A stretch of 64,000 nt of DNA. Origin: Typhlomys cinereus. Taxonomy: Eukaryota > Chordata > Mammalia > Rodentia > Platacanthomyidae. Position 1 is the stretch's first letter. Each line of letters starts with the position of its first letter. Where the stretch lies: the NCBI GenBank assembly GCA_023101885.1, contig JALPQD010000126.1, positions 1 to 64,000 on the forward strand. The letters run 5' to 3'. A model generated the notes under the pieces. The model saw only the letters and a list, made by a program, of their open reading frames with translations, had not been told where the DNA came from and did no database searches. This document shows, in pieces, positions 33,980 to 45,854 of this stretch. The position numbers and the translations under genes are program-made.

Positions 33980-34150
33980 TGGTTGTGCAGCAAGTGCTTT
34001 ACACATAGGTAAAATCTCAGTGTTATCTCTATTTTACAAATAAGAAAACAGCTTTGGAAAGGTTAGGTATCTTATTCTCAGCAAGGGGTATTGCCCTGAT
34101 TGGAATCCAGGTCTGCTTGCTTTTCAGTTCAAGGACTCTTGTACAGTTTC
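33980..34150 (-). mobile_element. MIR SINE
   Basis: AGTGCTTTACACATAGGTAA, CTATTTTACAAATAAGAAAA, ATTGGAATCCAGGTCTGC in antisense MIR order. A GT-rich microsatellite lies just before it (33893-33935). Confidence 0.75.
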
Positions 34151-34377
34151 TAGAGTAGAGAGGAGAATACAAAGTATGCTGTTTGCTTGTGATTTTCCCT
34201 AAGTTTTAGATATCATAGAGTTGTAAAAATGTTAATATGCTTGCATAAACAAAAGTACACCTAAGAAATTAAATGTCATTCAAAGGATATAGGTGTGAAA
34301 ACAGTGTGTGGGGTTTTTTTTTTTTTTCATTTTATAACCAAAGAAATCTGGAAATTTAAGGTTTTTTTTTTCTTTAA

Positions 34378-34448
34378 TTTTTGTGGCATTGGACCCAGGT
34401 CTTCACATGCTAGGCAAGTGTTCCACCACTGAGCTACACCTTCAGCCA
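34378..34448 (-). mobile_element. ID SINE
   Basis: GGCATTGGACCCAGGTCTTC, ATGCTAGGCAAGTGTTCCAC, CACTGAGCTACACCTTCAGC. Confidence 0.75.
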
Positions 34449-34824
34449 GATCTTGTCTTTTTGAAACAGTTGTTTTAACTTCTCAGGGCTTTTTTTTGTC
34501 TGTAGTAGATTCCAGGTGTTGTGTTTTTTTTTTTTTTTCCCCTTTGAGCGTTTTTCTTTCTTTAATATAAATTAGCTTTATTTTTAAATTGTATTAACCA
34601 TGAATTTATGTGTTTTCATTGCCCATTACCTACCCCCACTCCATGGAATCCAGTTTTAAAACTAGACTCTAATTTCCTTTTTTACTAATGGAAATGACTT
34701 TGGCATGTACTTTTTATGTTTTCTTGGTTTTTGTATTGTTAACAGCAGAGATGAAACATGATATATTTATCGTTCTGAATTTCAGTAAAGAGTTAAATCA
34801 TTTAAACTATACTTTGTTTTTCTT

Positions 34825-34975
34825 TTGTTATTAATTTGAGACAGTTTCATTCTGCAGCCCCAGACATGGTTCAACTTACCATGCGACCTAGGCTAACCTT
34901 GAACTTGTGGCTATCCTCCTGTTTTAGCTTCTTTTAAGTGCAGGAATTATGGTTGTGAGCCACTGTATCTGGCTG
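34825..34975 (-). mobile_element. B1 SINE
   Basis: TTTGAGACAGTTTCATTCTG, CCTAGGCTAACCTTGAACTT, GTGAGCCACTGTATCTGGC. Confidence 0.75.
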
Positions 34976-35084
34976 GTCTTTTTTTTTTTTAAACAATTAT
35001 TAAATAAGCACATTGGCAAAATTATACATTATGTAAAAGGTCTGTTTTTTAGCAAAATATAATGTATTTTGTCTTTTTTTAGTA

Positions 35085-35240
35085 TAAGGACACAGTAGGA
35101 GTAGTGACTTATTCCTATAGTCCCAACACTTGGGGGAGACTGAGGAGGAAGGATTGTTATCTGTTAACAGCAGAAATAAGGCCTGATGTTTATCATTCTG
35201 CAATTTGAGGCTAGCCAAAGCTCTACAGATCCAGGCTAGT
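35085..35240 (+). mobile_element. B1 SINE, diverged
   Basis: GTGACTTATTCCTATAGTCC, CAACACTTGGGGGAGACTGA, TTTGAGGCTAGCCAAAGCTC. Confidence 0.6.
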
Positions 35241-35324
35241 TTGAACTATAGTGTAAATAATTAAAATAATAAGTAAATAAGTAAATAAATTAAAATTGTA
35301 TGGCATCTTAATTTGTTTTGCAGT

Positions 35325-35385
35325 TCTAGGCATTGAACCAGGGCTTTACACATGTTTGCAAATGCTCTACCTGTAAGTCCTTATT
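35325..35385 (-). mobile_element. ID SINE fragment
   Basis: AGGCATTGAACCAGGGCTTT, CAAATGCTCTACCTGTAAGT. Confidence 0.6.
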
Positions 35386-35794
35386 TTAATAGTTTGAACC
35401 TGGAGCATCCTCATAAATCATAAATATCTCGAATATGTGTAAGAGTCAGTATACCAGTGATTCCCTTTGAAATCATATTAATATGAAATAGCTTCAGAAT
35501 TATTTTAAATCTTATAACAGTAGAACACATAGTTCACTTTTATATTTAGGATTTTGGAGTTCATTTTTTTCTCAGCTGTTTATTAAGGAAGCAGATTGTC
35601 TAGATGCAGAATGCTTTAAGTAAACTCATCATACTTATTCCAAATATTTTGTTTTATAAATCAGCTTATCATATTCAGACTGTATAGTGTATTAAATGTA
35701 ATTTATTTTTCCCAAATTGGATTTTTATAACTTGAAAAAATTTTTTTGGATGCTAGGAATTCTAGGAGTATGTGTTTCACCCCTGAACTATACT

Positions 35795-36077
35795 ATTATT
35801 TGTGTGTGCATGTGCGTGTGTGTATGCGTGTGTGTGAGTGTGTGTGCACGCACACATGCATACCTGTGCCTTCAAGGCCCAGGGAGATATTGGAAATTAT
35901 CCTGGATTGCTCTACCTCCTTATTGTTTTTGCTCTGGGTTTTCCCAGGCTGTCTTCCAAAGCTGGAATTACAGGCTGCTGCCATTTCCACCTGGCATTTT
36001 TCCATGATATCTGGGGAACTCAGGTCATTTTGCTTGTGAGGCAAAGGCTTTTCTCCCCTGAGCCATCTCTCCAGCCT
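35795..36077 (-). mobile_element. tRNA-SINE, older DIP-like type
   Basis: TG-rich tail, GATATTGGAAATTATCCTGG, TTTTGCTCTGGGTTTTCCCA, CTGAGCCATCTCTCCAGCCT. Confidence 0.85.
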
Positions 36078-36344
36078 GAATTCCTACAACTTTTAAAGTA
36101 CAAGGCTAATGTTTTAATTAAAAAAGGCTATAATATGTATGTCCTAAATTTATAGTGAAGTTGTTCCTTCTGCTTTTCTGTCACTGTGAATATATTTGTA
36201 TTCAACAAATCGTATTTTTATCTTATAAAAGTGTATTTTAAGAATTCTTACTACTTTCATAATTTTGATGGCTGAGAAATATACCTACATTATTAGTGAA
36301 AATCTAGGAGTCAGTAAAAATACCACTTCAGAAAAGCTTTTTAG

Positions 36345-36490
36345 CACTTTGGTTTTTTGAGATATGGTCTCACTCTATAGTCCAGGCTGGCCTATAACTC
36401 ATTAGATAACCCAGGCTGACCTATAACTTGGGTCTTCCTATCTCTGTTTTCCAAATGTTGTGATTAAAGGTCTGTATCCCTAGGCCCACC
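36345..36490 (-). mobile_element. B1 SINE
   Basis: TTTTTGAGATATGGTCTCAC, AGTCCAGGCTGGCCTATAAC, with the CCAGGCT block repeated. Confidence 0.75.
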
Positions 36491-36519
36491 TAGAATTGGT
36501 GACTTCAAGAGCTACATTT

Positions 36520-36785
36520 TGGGGCCTGGGGAAATAGATAGCTCAGTTGGTATAGTAAAACTGCAAACATGAGGGACTGAATTTGATTCCCACAACCCGT
36601 ACAGGAAAAAAAAAGATTGTGGTTGCAAACATTTGTATCCCAGTCTGGGTAGATAGACACAGATCCCTGGAGCTTCCTGGTCAGCCAGCCTAATCTAATT
36701 GGCAAACTTTAGGCTGAGGAACACCAGAGATTGACCTTTGGCCTCCATACACATGTGCACACATAAAAATAAAGCTACTTTTTAA
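36520..36785 (+). mobile_element. B4-type SINE
   Basis: CTGGGGAAATAGATAGCTCA head, GGTCAGCCAGCCTAATCTAA, GACCTTTGGCCTCCATACAC, AAAAATAAAGC tail. Confidence 0.7.
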
Positions 36786-36828
36786 ACCGGGGAAATCATC
36801 AGGACCCTTCTTTAAAAAATCTGGTAGA

Positions 36829-37105
36829 GGGGCTGGAGAGGTGGCTCAGGGGTTAAGCCTCTGCCTTGCAGACGGAAGGTCCTGAGTTCGGATCCTAGAC
36901 CCCATGTATAGACGCCAGCAGAAGCGGGGGTGCCTGCGTTTCTGGTCCTGGTAGGGTGGAGCCTGTGAATCCCAGGGCAGAGTAAACAAGGAGGAGGTGG
37001 AGGTGGTCCGTGGTGGTTCCCAAATTCGTCCGTGGTTCTGCACATACACACACGCACACACATGCATACACGCACAATTGAATAAATAATAAATAAGAAA
37101 AAAAT
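36829..37105 (+). mobile_element. tRNA-SINE, young DIP-like type
   Basis: Complete copy with the longest duplication found here: TTTAAAAAATCTGGTAGA, 18 of 18 identical (36811-36828 and 37106-37123). Head GGGGCTGGAGAGGTGGCTCA, CCTGAGTTCGGATCC B box, AATTGAATAAATAATAAATA end. Among the most recent insertions in the window. Confidence 0.96.
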
Positions 37106-38994
37106 TTTAAAAAATCTGGTAGAATTAAAGGATGGTGATTGCCATTTCTAAAGTGTTTTCTTATCAAAGATGGCAGTTTCGGTGTCTGAAGTTTTCTTAC
37201 TTTGACAGTAGTAGCTCTCAAACACTTATCCATGGTGTTTTCCTATCAGCATAGTTGATCTGTATGACACTGGCTTGTGAGATATAGGGCTTTTATTGTA
37301 CTTAATCTCATACTTGGGTGGGGTGATAATTTTGTTTTAATTGAGGCAAAACACATGGCAAAGTGTAGGTGCTGGGCTTCTTTTGGAATCTGTTCACTGA
37401 AGCAGTAGACCAGGTTTGACTTGCCTGGTATAAAGTTTCTGTCCAGCCACCAAACTATTAATTACCATTTCTGTACAGTTCACTCAGAAACGCTTCAAAA
37501 CACTTGGTTTTTAATCTAATGACTTCAATTAGAGTCAGATAAATCTAGAATAAGTGGAAATTTACCTCTAATCCTGCTAATTTTAGAAGTGCTTGAGAAG
37601 CATGAGTTAATGGCATATTTGATGGTAAAAATGTTTTCCCTGCTTTTCTCTATTGATGAATTGTGCTTGTGTATAGTCTAGTACATTATTATTTTCCTCT
37701 CTATTTTTTCTTGATTTTCTTTTCTCTGCCTCTGTCTCTTCAAGTCTTCCTCCCATGTTCAGATCCTTTTGTTTTCTTTTGTGTTCCACTGGGTTTAACC
37801 AGGGCCCTTTGTGTGATCCTGACCTTTGGACTATCTCTAAAATATTTTTAAAGAAAGAACATAGGAAATTTGACTAGAATTTCTGAGAAGTTTGAGTTGC
37901 GTTTGACAAAGTATAAAATTTGCTTCAGATATTAAGTAGTATTTATGCAGCTAGATGTTGACATTGTTTAAATGAACAGCTATGCGTACTTACTTGACCC
38001 TTGGAATGAAAAACAGATGAACAGGGTTTCTGTTGAGAACTAGGCTTGTAGGGTAAGTGCGTCTTCTCTTTAATGTCTCTTCTTTGTCATTCTTCTCTTT
38101 GCTAACCCCTTCCTCCTGAACCCCATAGACTTGGTGATTATATTCAATAGGTGCACAGTACTTTAAAATGTGTTCGTACCCTTTGAAGTCTGCTTTCTGC
38201 ATATAGATAAAGAGTGCTTTTATTCTGTCTCCAACTCTAGGCTCACAGGTTCCCGAAGAGTGCCAGAAATCTAGGTGTTAACCGCTTAAGGCCTGGGGAA
38301 TGGCAGCATCTTCTGAAGCGTGCTGAGCAAATAGGAACCTATTGAAAACACATAGTGATTTTCCTTGTACAGAAAAAAGTGGAACCAAAGCCAAAGGAGA
38401 ATACAGACAGCTACATTGATGTGTGAAAGAACAAAACCAGTTTGATAAATTGAGAAAGTGGAGAGAAAAACCAAGTGATAAGCAGAAAATGATAAGAATC
38501 CAAGTATGCAGAGATGTAGAGTGCTTGACTCAGCATGCAGGAGACCCTGGATTTATCCCTTGTACCAGAAAGAAAAGAATGTAAATAACTGGAGAAAAGT
38601 TTAGGAATAGGGGGAATTTTGGTAATTTTCAAATTTATTACCTAAGAAGTGCTGCATTTCCTAAGTAAGAATTGCTTCATTGTTCATTCAGAAGTTAGTT
38701 CAATCTAAACTTTTTGTTTGTCTTTCCTGCTTCACCGTATTAGTAAATCATTTACCTCGTAATAAGTATTTCCACAAAAAGGAAAAAAATCCCTTGTAAG
38801 TTACTTTTAGAACTTAATTGTGCTATATGCATATTAGTATATTTACCATAAAAAGTCTTAAATATTTTTTAAAAATAAATCATTTTATACCTTTTACTTA
38901 AGTTTATGCATGGTTAGTTTCCTACAATGCTGTCATATTGAAATTGAAAGGAAATTAGACTCTTAAGTACATCTATTCATTTTTAAACTTTGAT

Positions 38995-39115
38995 TAATTT
39001 TATTTTTTGACACAGAGTCTCATGTAGCCCAGACTCTTTGAATTTATGTGTAGCTGGAGACGACCTTGAATTTGTGGTCCTCCTATAGGCATGGTCTACC
39101 ATGTTCAATAACATT
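38995..39115 (-). mobile_element. B1 SINE, diverged
   Basis: TTTTTTGACACAGAGTCTCA, GTAGCCCAGACTCTTTGAAT, GGCATGGTCTACCATGTTC. Confidence 0.55.
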
Positions 39116-39779
39116 TTTTTTGTTTTAAATTAATTGTTTCACTCTACAGACAACTCGAAGAGATAATTTGTCAAATTGTTGTGAAACTCTGTATTGAGGT
39201 ATACTTTCCCTTGTCCCCATTTACCCTGTTTATTTCAGAAACTGAGGTCAGTAACATCAGAGTATTGCTGCTTGGAGAGAGGATGAATAAATTTATTAAA
39301 ATTTGTCTTTGCCATTTGATATTTGATTGTGTAGTTAGTCCTCCCAGTCTGGAGATTCTGCATCCACAAACCAACCACAGACTGAAAATGCCCCCTCAAA
39401 CAAATGTCATGTCATTATTTCATAAACAAGAATAGTTTAAGAACTATTTACACGTTACATTTATATTGCATTAGATATTGTAAGTAAAGCAGTGTTCAGG
39501 TCAAATGCTAATTCTGTACCATTTTATGCAAGAGATTTGAGCATCAGCAGGATGTTCTGGAACTAATCCCTGCTAAATTATAAGGGCTGACTAATTAGAG
39601 TATTATTGAAAGGATTTTCACCTAGCATGGTCTTATGTTTCTACCTGTCTCCTGGTTATTAACTCAGTTTTTCAGGACAAAAGGATTAACTAGCATCTTG
39701 CATCTAGCTTTTTCAGGATGCTTTTTTTTTTTTCACATAAATCAATATAAGCTTTAGTTCTGAACATGGTTTTTTTCCT

Positions 39780-39860
39780 GCTTTCTGGGACGGGGATGAA
39801 GCCCAGGGCTTTACCCATGTTAGATGAGGACATTAACACTGAATTATATCCTTTCTCCTG
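39780..39860 (-). mobile_element. ID SINE, diverged
   Basis: GGGACGGGGATGAAGCCCAG, GGCTTTACCCATGTTAGATG, then decayed. Confidence 0.5.
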
Positions 39861-39957
39861 AGCATGATTTTATAAAGACTTCTGCCATGGTAGTTTTATG
39901 ATACAACATATAAAACCTACTCCATATTTTACAGAGAATCAACATGATATCAAATGA

Positions 39958-40100
39958 TCTAGGTGTGGTGGCACACACCTGCAATCCTAGTACTTGAAAG
40001 CCTGAGGTAGGACCCCCCCCATTTCAAGCTCAGGCTTGGCTTCTTAGGAGTTCCAGATCACCTAAGACTACATAACGAACTGTCTTATAAAACTACCACC
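39958..40100 (+). mobile_element. B1 SINE
   Basis: CTAGGTGTGGTGGCACACAC, CTGCAATCCTAGTACTTGAA, with a C-run and ACTACATAACGAACTGTCTT. Confidence 0.75.
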
Positions 40101-40449
40101 ACCAAGGTTGTATCAAATAATAGAGGTGGTTCCCAAAAGTGATTTGTTCTACCATTGAAAGTACCATGATAGTGCTTCATGTTTAGAATGAATTATGATA
40201 CAGAAAAGAGGATATGACTGACAACCAGGATTCAATCTTTCATGTGGGTACTTCTTAGTACTCATCATTCTAAGAATTTAATTTTTCATTTTTTGGATGT
40301 AGGAACAGATTGTTCACGCAGATAATCTCTATAGACTTGAAAATATGTAAAATTGAAGTCTGGTTGAAGGTCACACACTGATGGATGAACTAATATAAAG
40401 CATTTTCTTTGTTTTTTTTCTATAAGTATATTGGATGGTTTTAAAATTA

Positions 40450-40615
40450 CTTATTAAAAGGAGGTGCACACATGCATGCCATAGTGCAGGGGTGGAGGTC
40501 AGAGAACAACTTTCAGAAGTCAGTTCTTGTACCTTGTGGGCTTCTAGGGATTGAACTCAGGTTGTCAGGTCCGTGAGCAAACACTTTACCTGATGAGCTA
40601 TCCTGCCTGCCCCAG
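40450..40615 (-). mobile_element. B3-type SINE
   Basis: GGAGGTCAGAGAACAACTTT, AGGGATTGAACTCAGGTTGT, GATGAGCTATCCTGCCTGCC. Confidence 0.8.
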
Positions 40616-40647
40616 GATATGGATCACCATTTACAAAGTTATTTTAA

Positions 40648-40735
40648 GGCTTGAAAAATAGCTCAGTAGAAGAACACTAGTCTAGCATGTGAGGCCCTGA
40701 GTTTGACAACTAGCACTAGTCAAAAAATGAAATAG
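40648..40735 (+). mobile_element. ID SINE
   Basis: GGCTTGAAAAATAGCTCAGT, GAGGCCCTGAGTTTGACAAC, A-rich end. Confidence 0.65.
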
Positions 40736-41374
40736 CTGCCAATTCAATTGTTTGTTTCAAATTGTAAATTAGTTTTAGACTGTAGCTAACATTAGTAGAT
40801 CTTTAAATTAGAGTTTTAGTCAAATAAAGCTAGTACTGTACTGTATGTTCATTCACTTATCAAAATTCAGGGCAGTGTAAATAAATTACCCTAAAACTTA
40901 ATAAATGGATCATGTGACTTTTTGAGAGGACACAATTTTTGCCCAGGGTAGTGGCTCTTCTAATTACATTTTTACAGGAATCACATGAAAATTAATCGTT
41001 ACTTACATTTTCTTCTTTACTAACCACGTATATGCCTGTATATGAACGCAATTACATTCAACAATAAGAAGTCGAACAATCAAGAAGCTCAGATCACTGT
41101 TTTTAAGAAGTAATACACACCTTATAACCTTCTGTACACCAAATAAGCCAGTGTTATTTTCATAGATATTTTTTAAGGTTTCTAAGCAAGAAAAGTGATG
41201 ATTCCAAGTTTTTGCAGGTAGTTTTTTTATGCCAATGAAAGGAGAAAGTAATTCAGAACACAAAAGATGTATCATTCTTTCTAGGCCTGTTTTTTGAGAG
41301 CTCCCAATACACAGGTAGGTAGGTGGTTACATGAGAAAAGAATGATGGAAGCAATGTCTTTAATTTATCACATA

Positions 41375-41540
41375 TTTCTTTAATGTTTGAGAGAAAAGGG
41401 GAGAGAGGTAGCAGGTGCACATGTGGGGGTCAAAGGACAACTCGCAGAAATTGGTTCTCTCACCATGTGGGCTCTGAGGAGAGGTTGCCAGGTTTGTGTA
41501 CAAGGCCTTTATCCATGAAGCAGTATCCCTAGCCCAGAAA
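41375..41540 (-). mobile_element. B3-type SINE
   Basis: GGGGGTCAAAGGACAACTCG, CACCATGTGGGCTCTGAGGA, then a decayed head. Confidence 0.65.
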
Positions 41541-42604
41541 TGCCTTTGTCTGTAAAAAGGTGAGTCAACGTATTTCTTTCTGGGTAGCTGTCTTCATTAA
41601 TGCATTTCAAATTATTCTATTCATATGAAGATTGCAGTCTTTTTTTTTTTAAAGCAGAGCATTTATGCCCCCTCCTATGTGTGAGTATAAAATTACTTTG
41701 TCCAGGATCTATTAGAGTCATTAATTCCATTTCCACCATGAAGAAATTGATGATGCATATGCAAGGCAGTTCTAGAGCTAGCCTAGCAAGGTATAGGAGC
41801 TAAATTTCTTCAGTTGGCCATCTCAAAGGCATGAATTCCATTGACAGGGACTTAGTAAAAAATCTATGACTTTGATTTGAACTTGAACACAGAATGAAAG
41901 TGACTCTTGTAAACTCTTTGGAACCTAGGCTCAAAGGAGCATTATAAAGTAAGTGGAGAAGACATGAAGAAAGTGGAAGATGGTTGTGAAAGGAAAGACT
42001 GGAAAATGACTAAGAGCCATTAGACAAGGCCAGTTTAGTGAGATGTGTGAGGCAGGGTTGGAAGATGGTGGTCACCCATTCTTACTCTCTGTGTAATCCA
42101 TCTCCATTGCGCCATAGGGTACTCGCACTTTTAACTGTCTATAGTACCAGGAACTTAATTGACTGCAGAAACCCAGCAGTCTGATTTTGGGGAAGTATGT
42201 ACCTTTTTACTGATTATTCAAAAAGGGATATGTTCCCTTTCAAAAAAACATACCCAAATACTGACCTACAGAAAATCAAGAACAGGCAAGTCCTGAGGAA
42301 CTTACTGGTAACTGAATATTATACACACAATGTAAACGTTTCTCCCATGTGTGCTATTGATTGTAATAGTTGATAAATTTTTACATTTTTGAGAATACAT
42401 ACACTGTTTGGCAATTTTTCTCATTTAACATTTGAGCACGTGTCAGCACATACGGATTAATCATACTCTTTAATAACTGCATATGATATATACCAGTTTA
42501 TCCAACTAATTTCTTATTGATAATTTAACTTATTCCCAGTTTTTTAATACAATGGTCATCTATTATCTGGACAAGTCTAATTAGGCTAAAATCTTCCTTC
42601 TACT

Positions 42605-42652
42605 TGATCTTTTTTTTTTGTTTGTTTGTTTTTTTTTCCTTTTTTTCTACTT
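42605..42652. repeat. T-rich tract
   Basis: Long T-rich stretch with TTTGTTTGTTTG, bounded by ACTTGATCTT on both sides (42602 and 42648). The direct repeat suggests a tail-only or short insertion, or slippage. Confidence 0.5.
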
Positions 42653-42730
42653 GATCTTGAAAAGAGTTGCTGTCTTTCCTCAGTCATTTGACTATTTTCC
42701 ACGTGACTATTTTGTCAAATGTCAAATTTA

Positions 42731-42951
42731 TTTATTTATTGTCTGCATGTGTCTGTGTATTAGAGGGCACTGTGTGGGTTACTCTACTTTCTATTTGCCC
42801 CACTCTGGGGGTTCCCAGTCTCTGTCCTCCAGGGTCAGAAGCACAGACCACCTCTATTTCCACTCGGAGTTTTTTCCTGGGATTCGAACTCAGGTGTTTT
42901 CTGCTTCCAAGGCAGAGACTTAACCCCAGAACCATCTCTCCAATCCCAAAA
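42731..42951 (-). mobile_element. tRNA-SINE, older DIP-like type, internally shortened
   Basis: GTATTAGAGGGCACTGTGTG, CTGTCCTCCAGGGTCAGAAG, GAACCATCTCTCCAATCCC. Direct repeat GTCAAATTTA at 42721-42730 and 42952-42961. Confidence 0.87.
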
Positions 42952-43307
42952 GTCAAATTTAAAGTAGAGTGATGAAACCGGACACTGTCGTAATGGTGGA
43001 TTTTACTGGAATGGAGAGGATGAGGCTATTAATTCTGACTACGATTTTATCAGCTAAGACTGCCATCATGTGCGTTTATATTGACTTTAACATTTAAAGC
43101 TTGGATCACTGCAGCTTCTGATAAAATCTATGTATTTTACATACACTATGTACACTTCACTGTACCTCCCAAATATATTGAAATATGATTATTGGTTTTA
43201 TTTTTCTGTGGCTCATGAGTTCCTGGTTTTTCTATTGTCCCTTTCCAGTACAAGGGCCTCATGAATTTGTTTGGCAAGTGTTGTACCCCTGAGCAACATC
43301 TCTAACT

Positions 43308-43416
43308 TTTTATTTGTTATTTTTTATTTATTTTTTATTATTTATTCAATTGTGCATGTGTGTGTGTTGTGTGTGTGTGTTGTGTGTGTGTGTTGTGTGT
43401 GTGTGTATGTGTGTGT

Positions 43417-43476
<60 letters not shown>

Positions 43477-43685
43477 ACCACCAGCGAATTCGGGAACCAC
43501 CATGGACCGCCTCCACCTCCTCCTTGTTTACTGTGCCTGGAGATTCACAGGCTCCGCCCTACCAGGACCAGAAACGCAGGCCACCCCCGCTTCCGCCCGG
43601 TGTCTATAAGTGGGGTCTAGGATCCGAATTCAGGACCTTCTGCCTGCAAGGCAGAGGCTTAATCCCTGAGCCATCTCTCCAGCCC
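43308..43685 (-). mobile_element. tRNA-SINE, young DIP-like type, with expanded TG tract
   Basis: TTATTCAATTGTGCATGTGT tail, a (TG)n tract to about 43473, GAACCACCAGCGAATTCGGG, CTACCAGGACCAGAAACGCA, GAGCCATCTCTCCAGCCC. Short direct repeat CTCTAACT at 43300-43307 and 43686-43693. Confidence 0.9.
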
Positions 43686-43714
43686 CTCTAACTCTTTTTA
43701 AAAGATTCGTTTAT

Positions 43715-43800
43715 ATTTTTTTGAAAAATGGTCTTATTTTCTCTCTGTAGCCCAGGCTATACACTGACCTAAGGTGATTTTCTTGCCTCACCCGGTCAAA
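43715..43800 (-). mobile_element. B1 SINE fragment
   Basis: TTTCTCTCTGTAGCCCAGGC, TTCTTGCCTCACCCGGTC. Confidence 0.55.
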
Positions 43801-43814
43801 ATGCTGCAATTTTT

Positions 43815-44123
43815 TATCTGTCTGTCTGTCTGTCTACCTACCTATCTTAGTGTTTGTGTGTGTGTGTGTGCACACATGAGTACGTGCGTGCATATCAGAG
43901 GGCGCTGTTTCCCTGTAGAGGATCGAGGGTGATTTCCGGAATCATCCTGGATTGCTACTACTTCCTTTTTGCTTGATCTGGAATTTCCCATGCTCTGCTC
44001 ACTAGGGCAGAAGTGCAGGCTGCTGTTTCTGGGTGGTGTTTTTATGTGGGATCTGGGATCTGAACTCAGGACCTTCTGCTTGTAAGGTATAGTCTTAACC
44101 CCTGAGCTATCTCTTCAGCTCAT
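43815..44123 (-). mobile_element. tRNA-SINE, older DIP-like type
   Basis: TCTG and TG repeats, ATATCAGAGGGCGCTGTTTC, ATTTCCGGAATCATCCTGGA, GAACTCAGGACCTTCTGCTT, GAGCTATCTCTTCAGCTC. Confidence 0.88.
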
Positions 44124-44396
44124 CCGTAAGTCGACTTGAAAACAATTTTTTGAGGCAGTATTATTAAGTTGCCCAGGCTGCCTTAATTTGCTCTGAAGTC
44201 CGAGCAAGTCTTGAATCTGTGATCCTCTTGAATAGGACTTTTTTTAATGATTAGATTTTGTTGTTTACTTTTGCTGATGTTAAGTTCATTGTGTACCCGT
44301 GCTATGCAGCATTAACATTGAGCAGGAAACAAGCTTAGTATTGGCATTACTCAATCCAGGCTCCCTACTAGTGCATAGCACTTATTCATTCATATT

Positions 44397-44497
44397 CTCT
44401 CTCCCTCCCTCCCTCCCCATCCCTCCCTCCCTCCCTCCCCATCCCTCCCTCCCTCCCTCCCCCTCCCTACCTCTCTCCTTCCCCCTCCCTCTCTCTC
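44397..44497. repeat. (CCCT)n pyrimidine tract; G-quadruplex-prone on the minus strand
   Basis: Repeated CCCT units with two CCCCAT interruptions, about 100 bp. The minus strand therefore has many consecutive GGG runs separated by one base. Confidence 0.9.
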
Positions 44498-44645
44498 ACA
44501 CACAAACACACACACACACACACACACACCCCTACTTGTGGAGGCCCAAGGGCAAGGGCGTTTTTCCATGGGATCTGAGATCCACATCCAGATCCTTTTG
44601 CTTGCAAGGTTTTTGCTTTAACCCCTGAGCCATCTGCCTGCCCTG
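44498..44645 (-). mobile_element. truncated tRNA-SINE next to a CA run
   Basis: Body GTGGAGGCCCAAGGGCAAGG, ATGGGATCTGAGATCCACAT, AACCCCTGAGCCATCTGCCT. The CA run (44499-44529) is in the orientation of a plus-strand tail, opposite to this body, as at 33005. Confidence 0.7.
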
Positions 44646-44660
44646 CACTTTCTCAGTTTT

Positions 44661-44661
<1 letters not shown>

Positions 44662-44757
<96 letters not shown>

Positions 44758-45012
44758 AATAGAGTGCTTCAACATATGTACAATAGGATGCTTGAATGTA
44801 TGTGCCTGCGAAGGCCCCAAGGATGGCATCTGGAATTATCCTGTGTTGCTCTGTCTTCTTTTTTGCTTTGCTCTGCTATTTCCCAGGCTCTACCCTACAG
44901 AGCTAGTACAGGCCCGCTACCATTTCTGTCTGGCGTTTTTTACCTGGGCTCTGGGATCTCAGGTCCCTCTGCTCGAGAGGCAGAGGATTAACCTGAGCCA
45001 TCTCTCCAGCCT
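44662..45012 (-). mobile_element. tRNA-SINE, older DIP-like type, with (TG)n(GA)n tail
   Basis: (TG)n at about 44664-44703 followed directly by (AG)n to 44755, then AAGGATGGCATCTGGAATTA, CTCTGCTATTTCCCAGGCTC, CTGAGCCATCTCTCCAGCC. Flanking TTTCTCAGTTTTA and TTTCTTAGTTTTA (44649-44661, 45013-45025) differ at one base. Confidence 0.88.
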
Positions 45013-45029
45013 TTTCTTAGTTTTAAAAA

Positions 45030-45235
45030 GATTTATCTGCTTGAGAAAGGTGAAGAGGAGAAAAGAGGGAGGGAGAGAGGGAAGAAGAGAATATACATCC
45101 TGTGATGTACATTTGGAGGTCAGAGACACCTTCATGAAGTCATTTCTCTCCTTCACCACATGGGCTTCAGGTCGACCAGTTTTGTGAGCAGGCAGGCACC
45201 TTACTCACCAACTAACTATGTTGCCAGCTCCCACT
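45030..45235 (-). mobile_element. B3-type SINE
   Basis: Purine-rich GAGGGAGGGAGAGAGGGAAG tail, TTTGGAGGTCAGAGACACCT, CACCACATGGGCTTCAGGTC, decayed head. Confidence 0.65.
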
Positions 45236-45854
45236 TTCTTATTTTGGGGGACTTTAAAAAAAATGATCCAAGATATATCTCAAACCAGCACATCTGTCAT
45301 TGGAATCTGTCTGGTTTTGAGTCTGCTCCCATTTGTCACAGTCCCACCCAAATTAGAGAAAGCATTCAAGCAGCCTTATCTCTGTTACCTCTCAGGAACC
45401 TGGGAAAGGATTTGTGAGATCAAATGACTGGGACTTGTTGAGAATAGCTACTTGGTGTTTCTTTTCTTTTCTCAACTGTTTTGGATTAAAGTTTCTCAGC
45501 AATTTTATTTGATCTTCAGATTAGAATAAAACATTCTTAGTCAGGAATGGAAATAGGAGTAAGGCTGTTACTCTTTGTTGTTAATATAACATTAACTCCA
45601 TGGGGGCCAGATTTCATATTTTCCTCTACTTCTTAACTGTAGTGTTTGACATTGTCACTTATTAAATTTCTAGTGTTTTGTAAAGTGCCACCATGTTTTA
45701 CTGTAAGGCTACAGTTTCATACCACTTTTATAATACTTGTTTTATGTGTCTTTTTTTAAGTCATCTACTGAATTGCACAATGCTCTCTTAGCACATCAGG
45801 TTTTTTTACTTTTCTTCCTTCATTGTTGTATTTTTCAAAATACAAAACAGTTTA

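Noticed and set aside
43271..43620. Cysteine/valine-rich small proteins (also at 11178, 19495, 21140, 44666, 61852)
   Set aside because: They are translations of TG/CA tracts and SINE bodies, repeated at every copy of the element.
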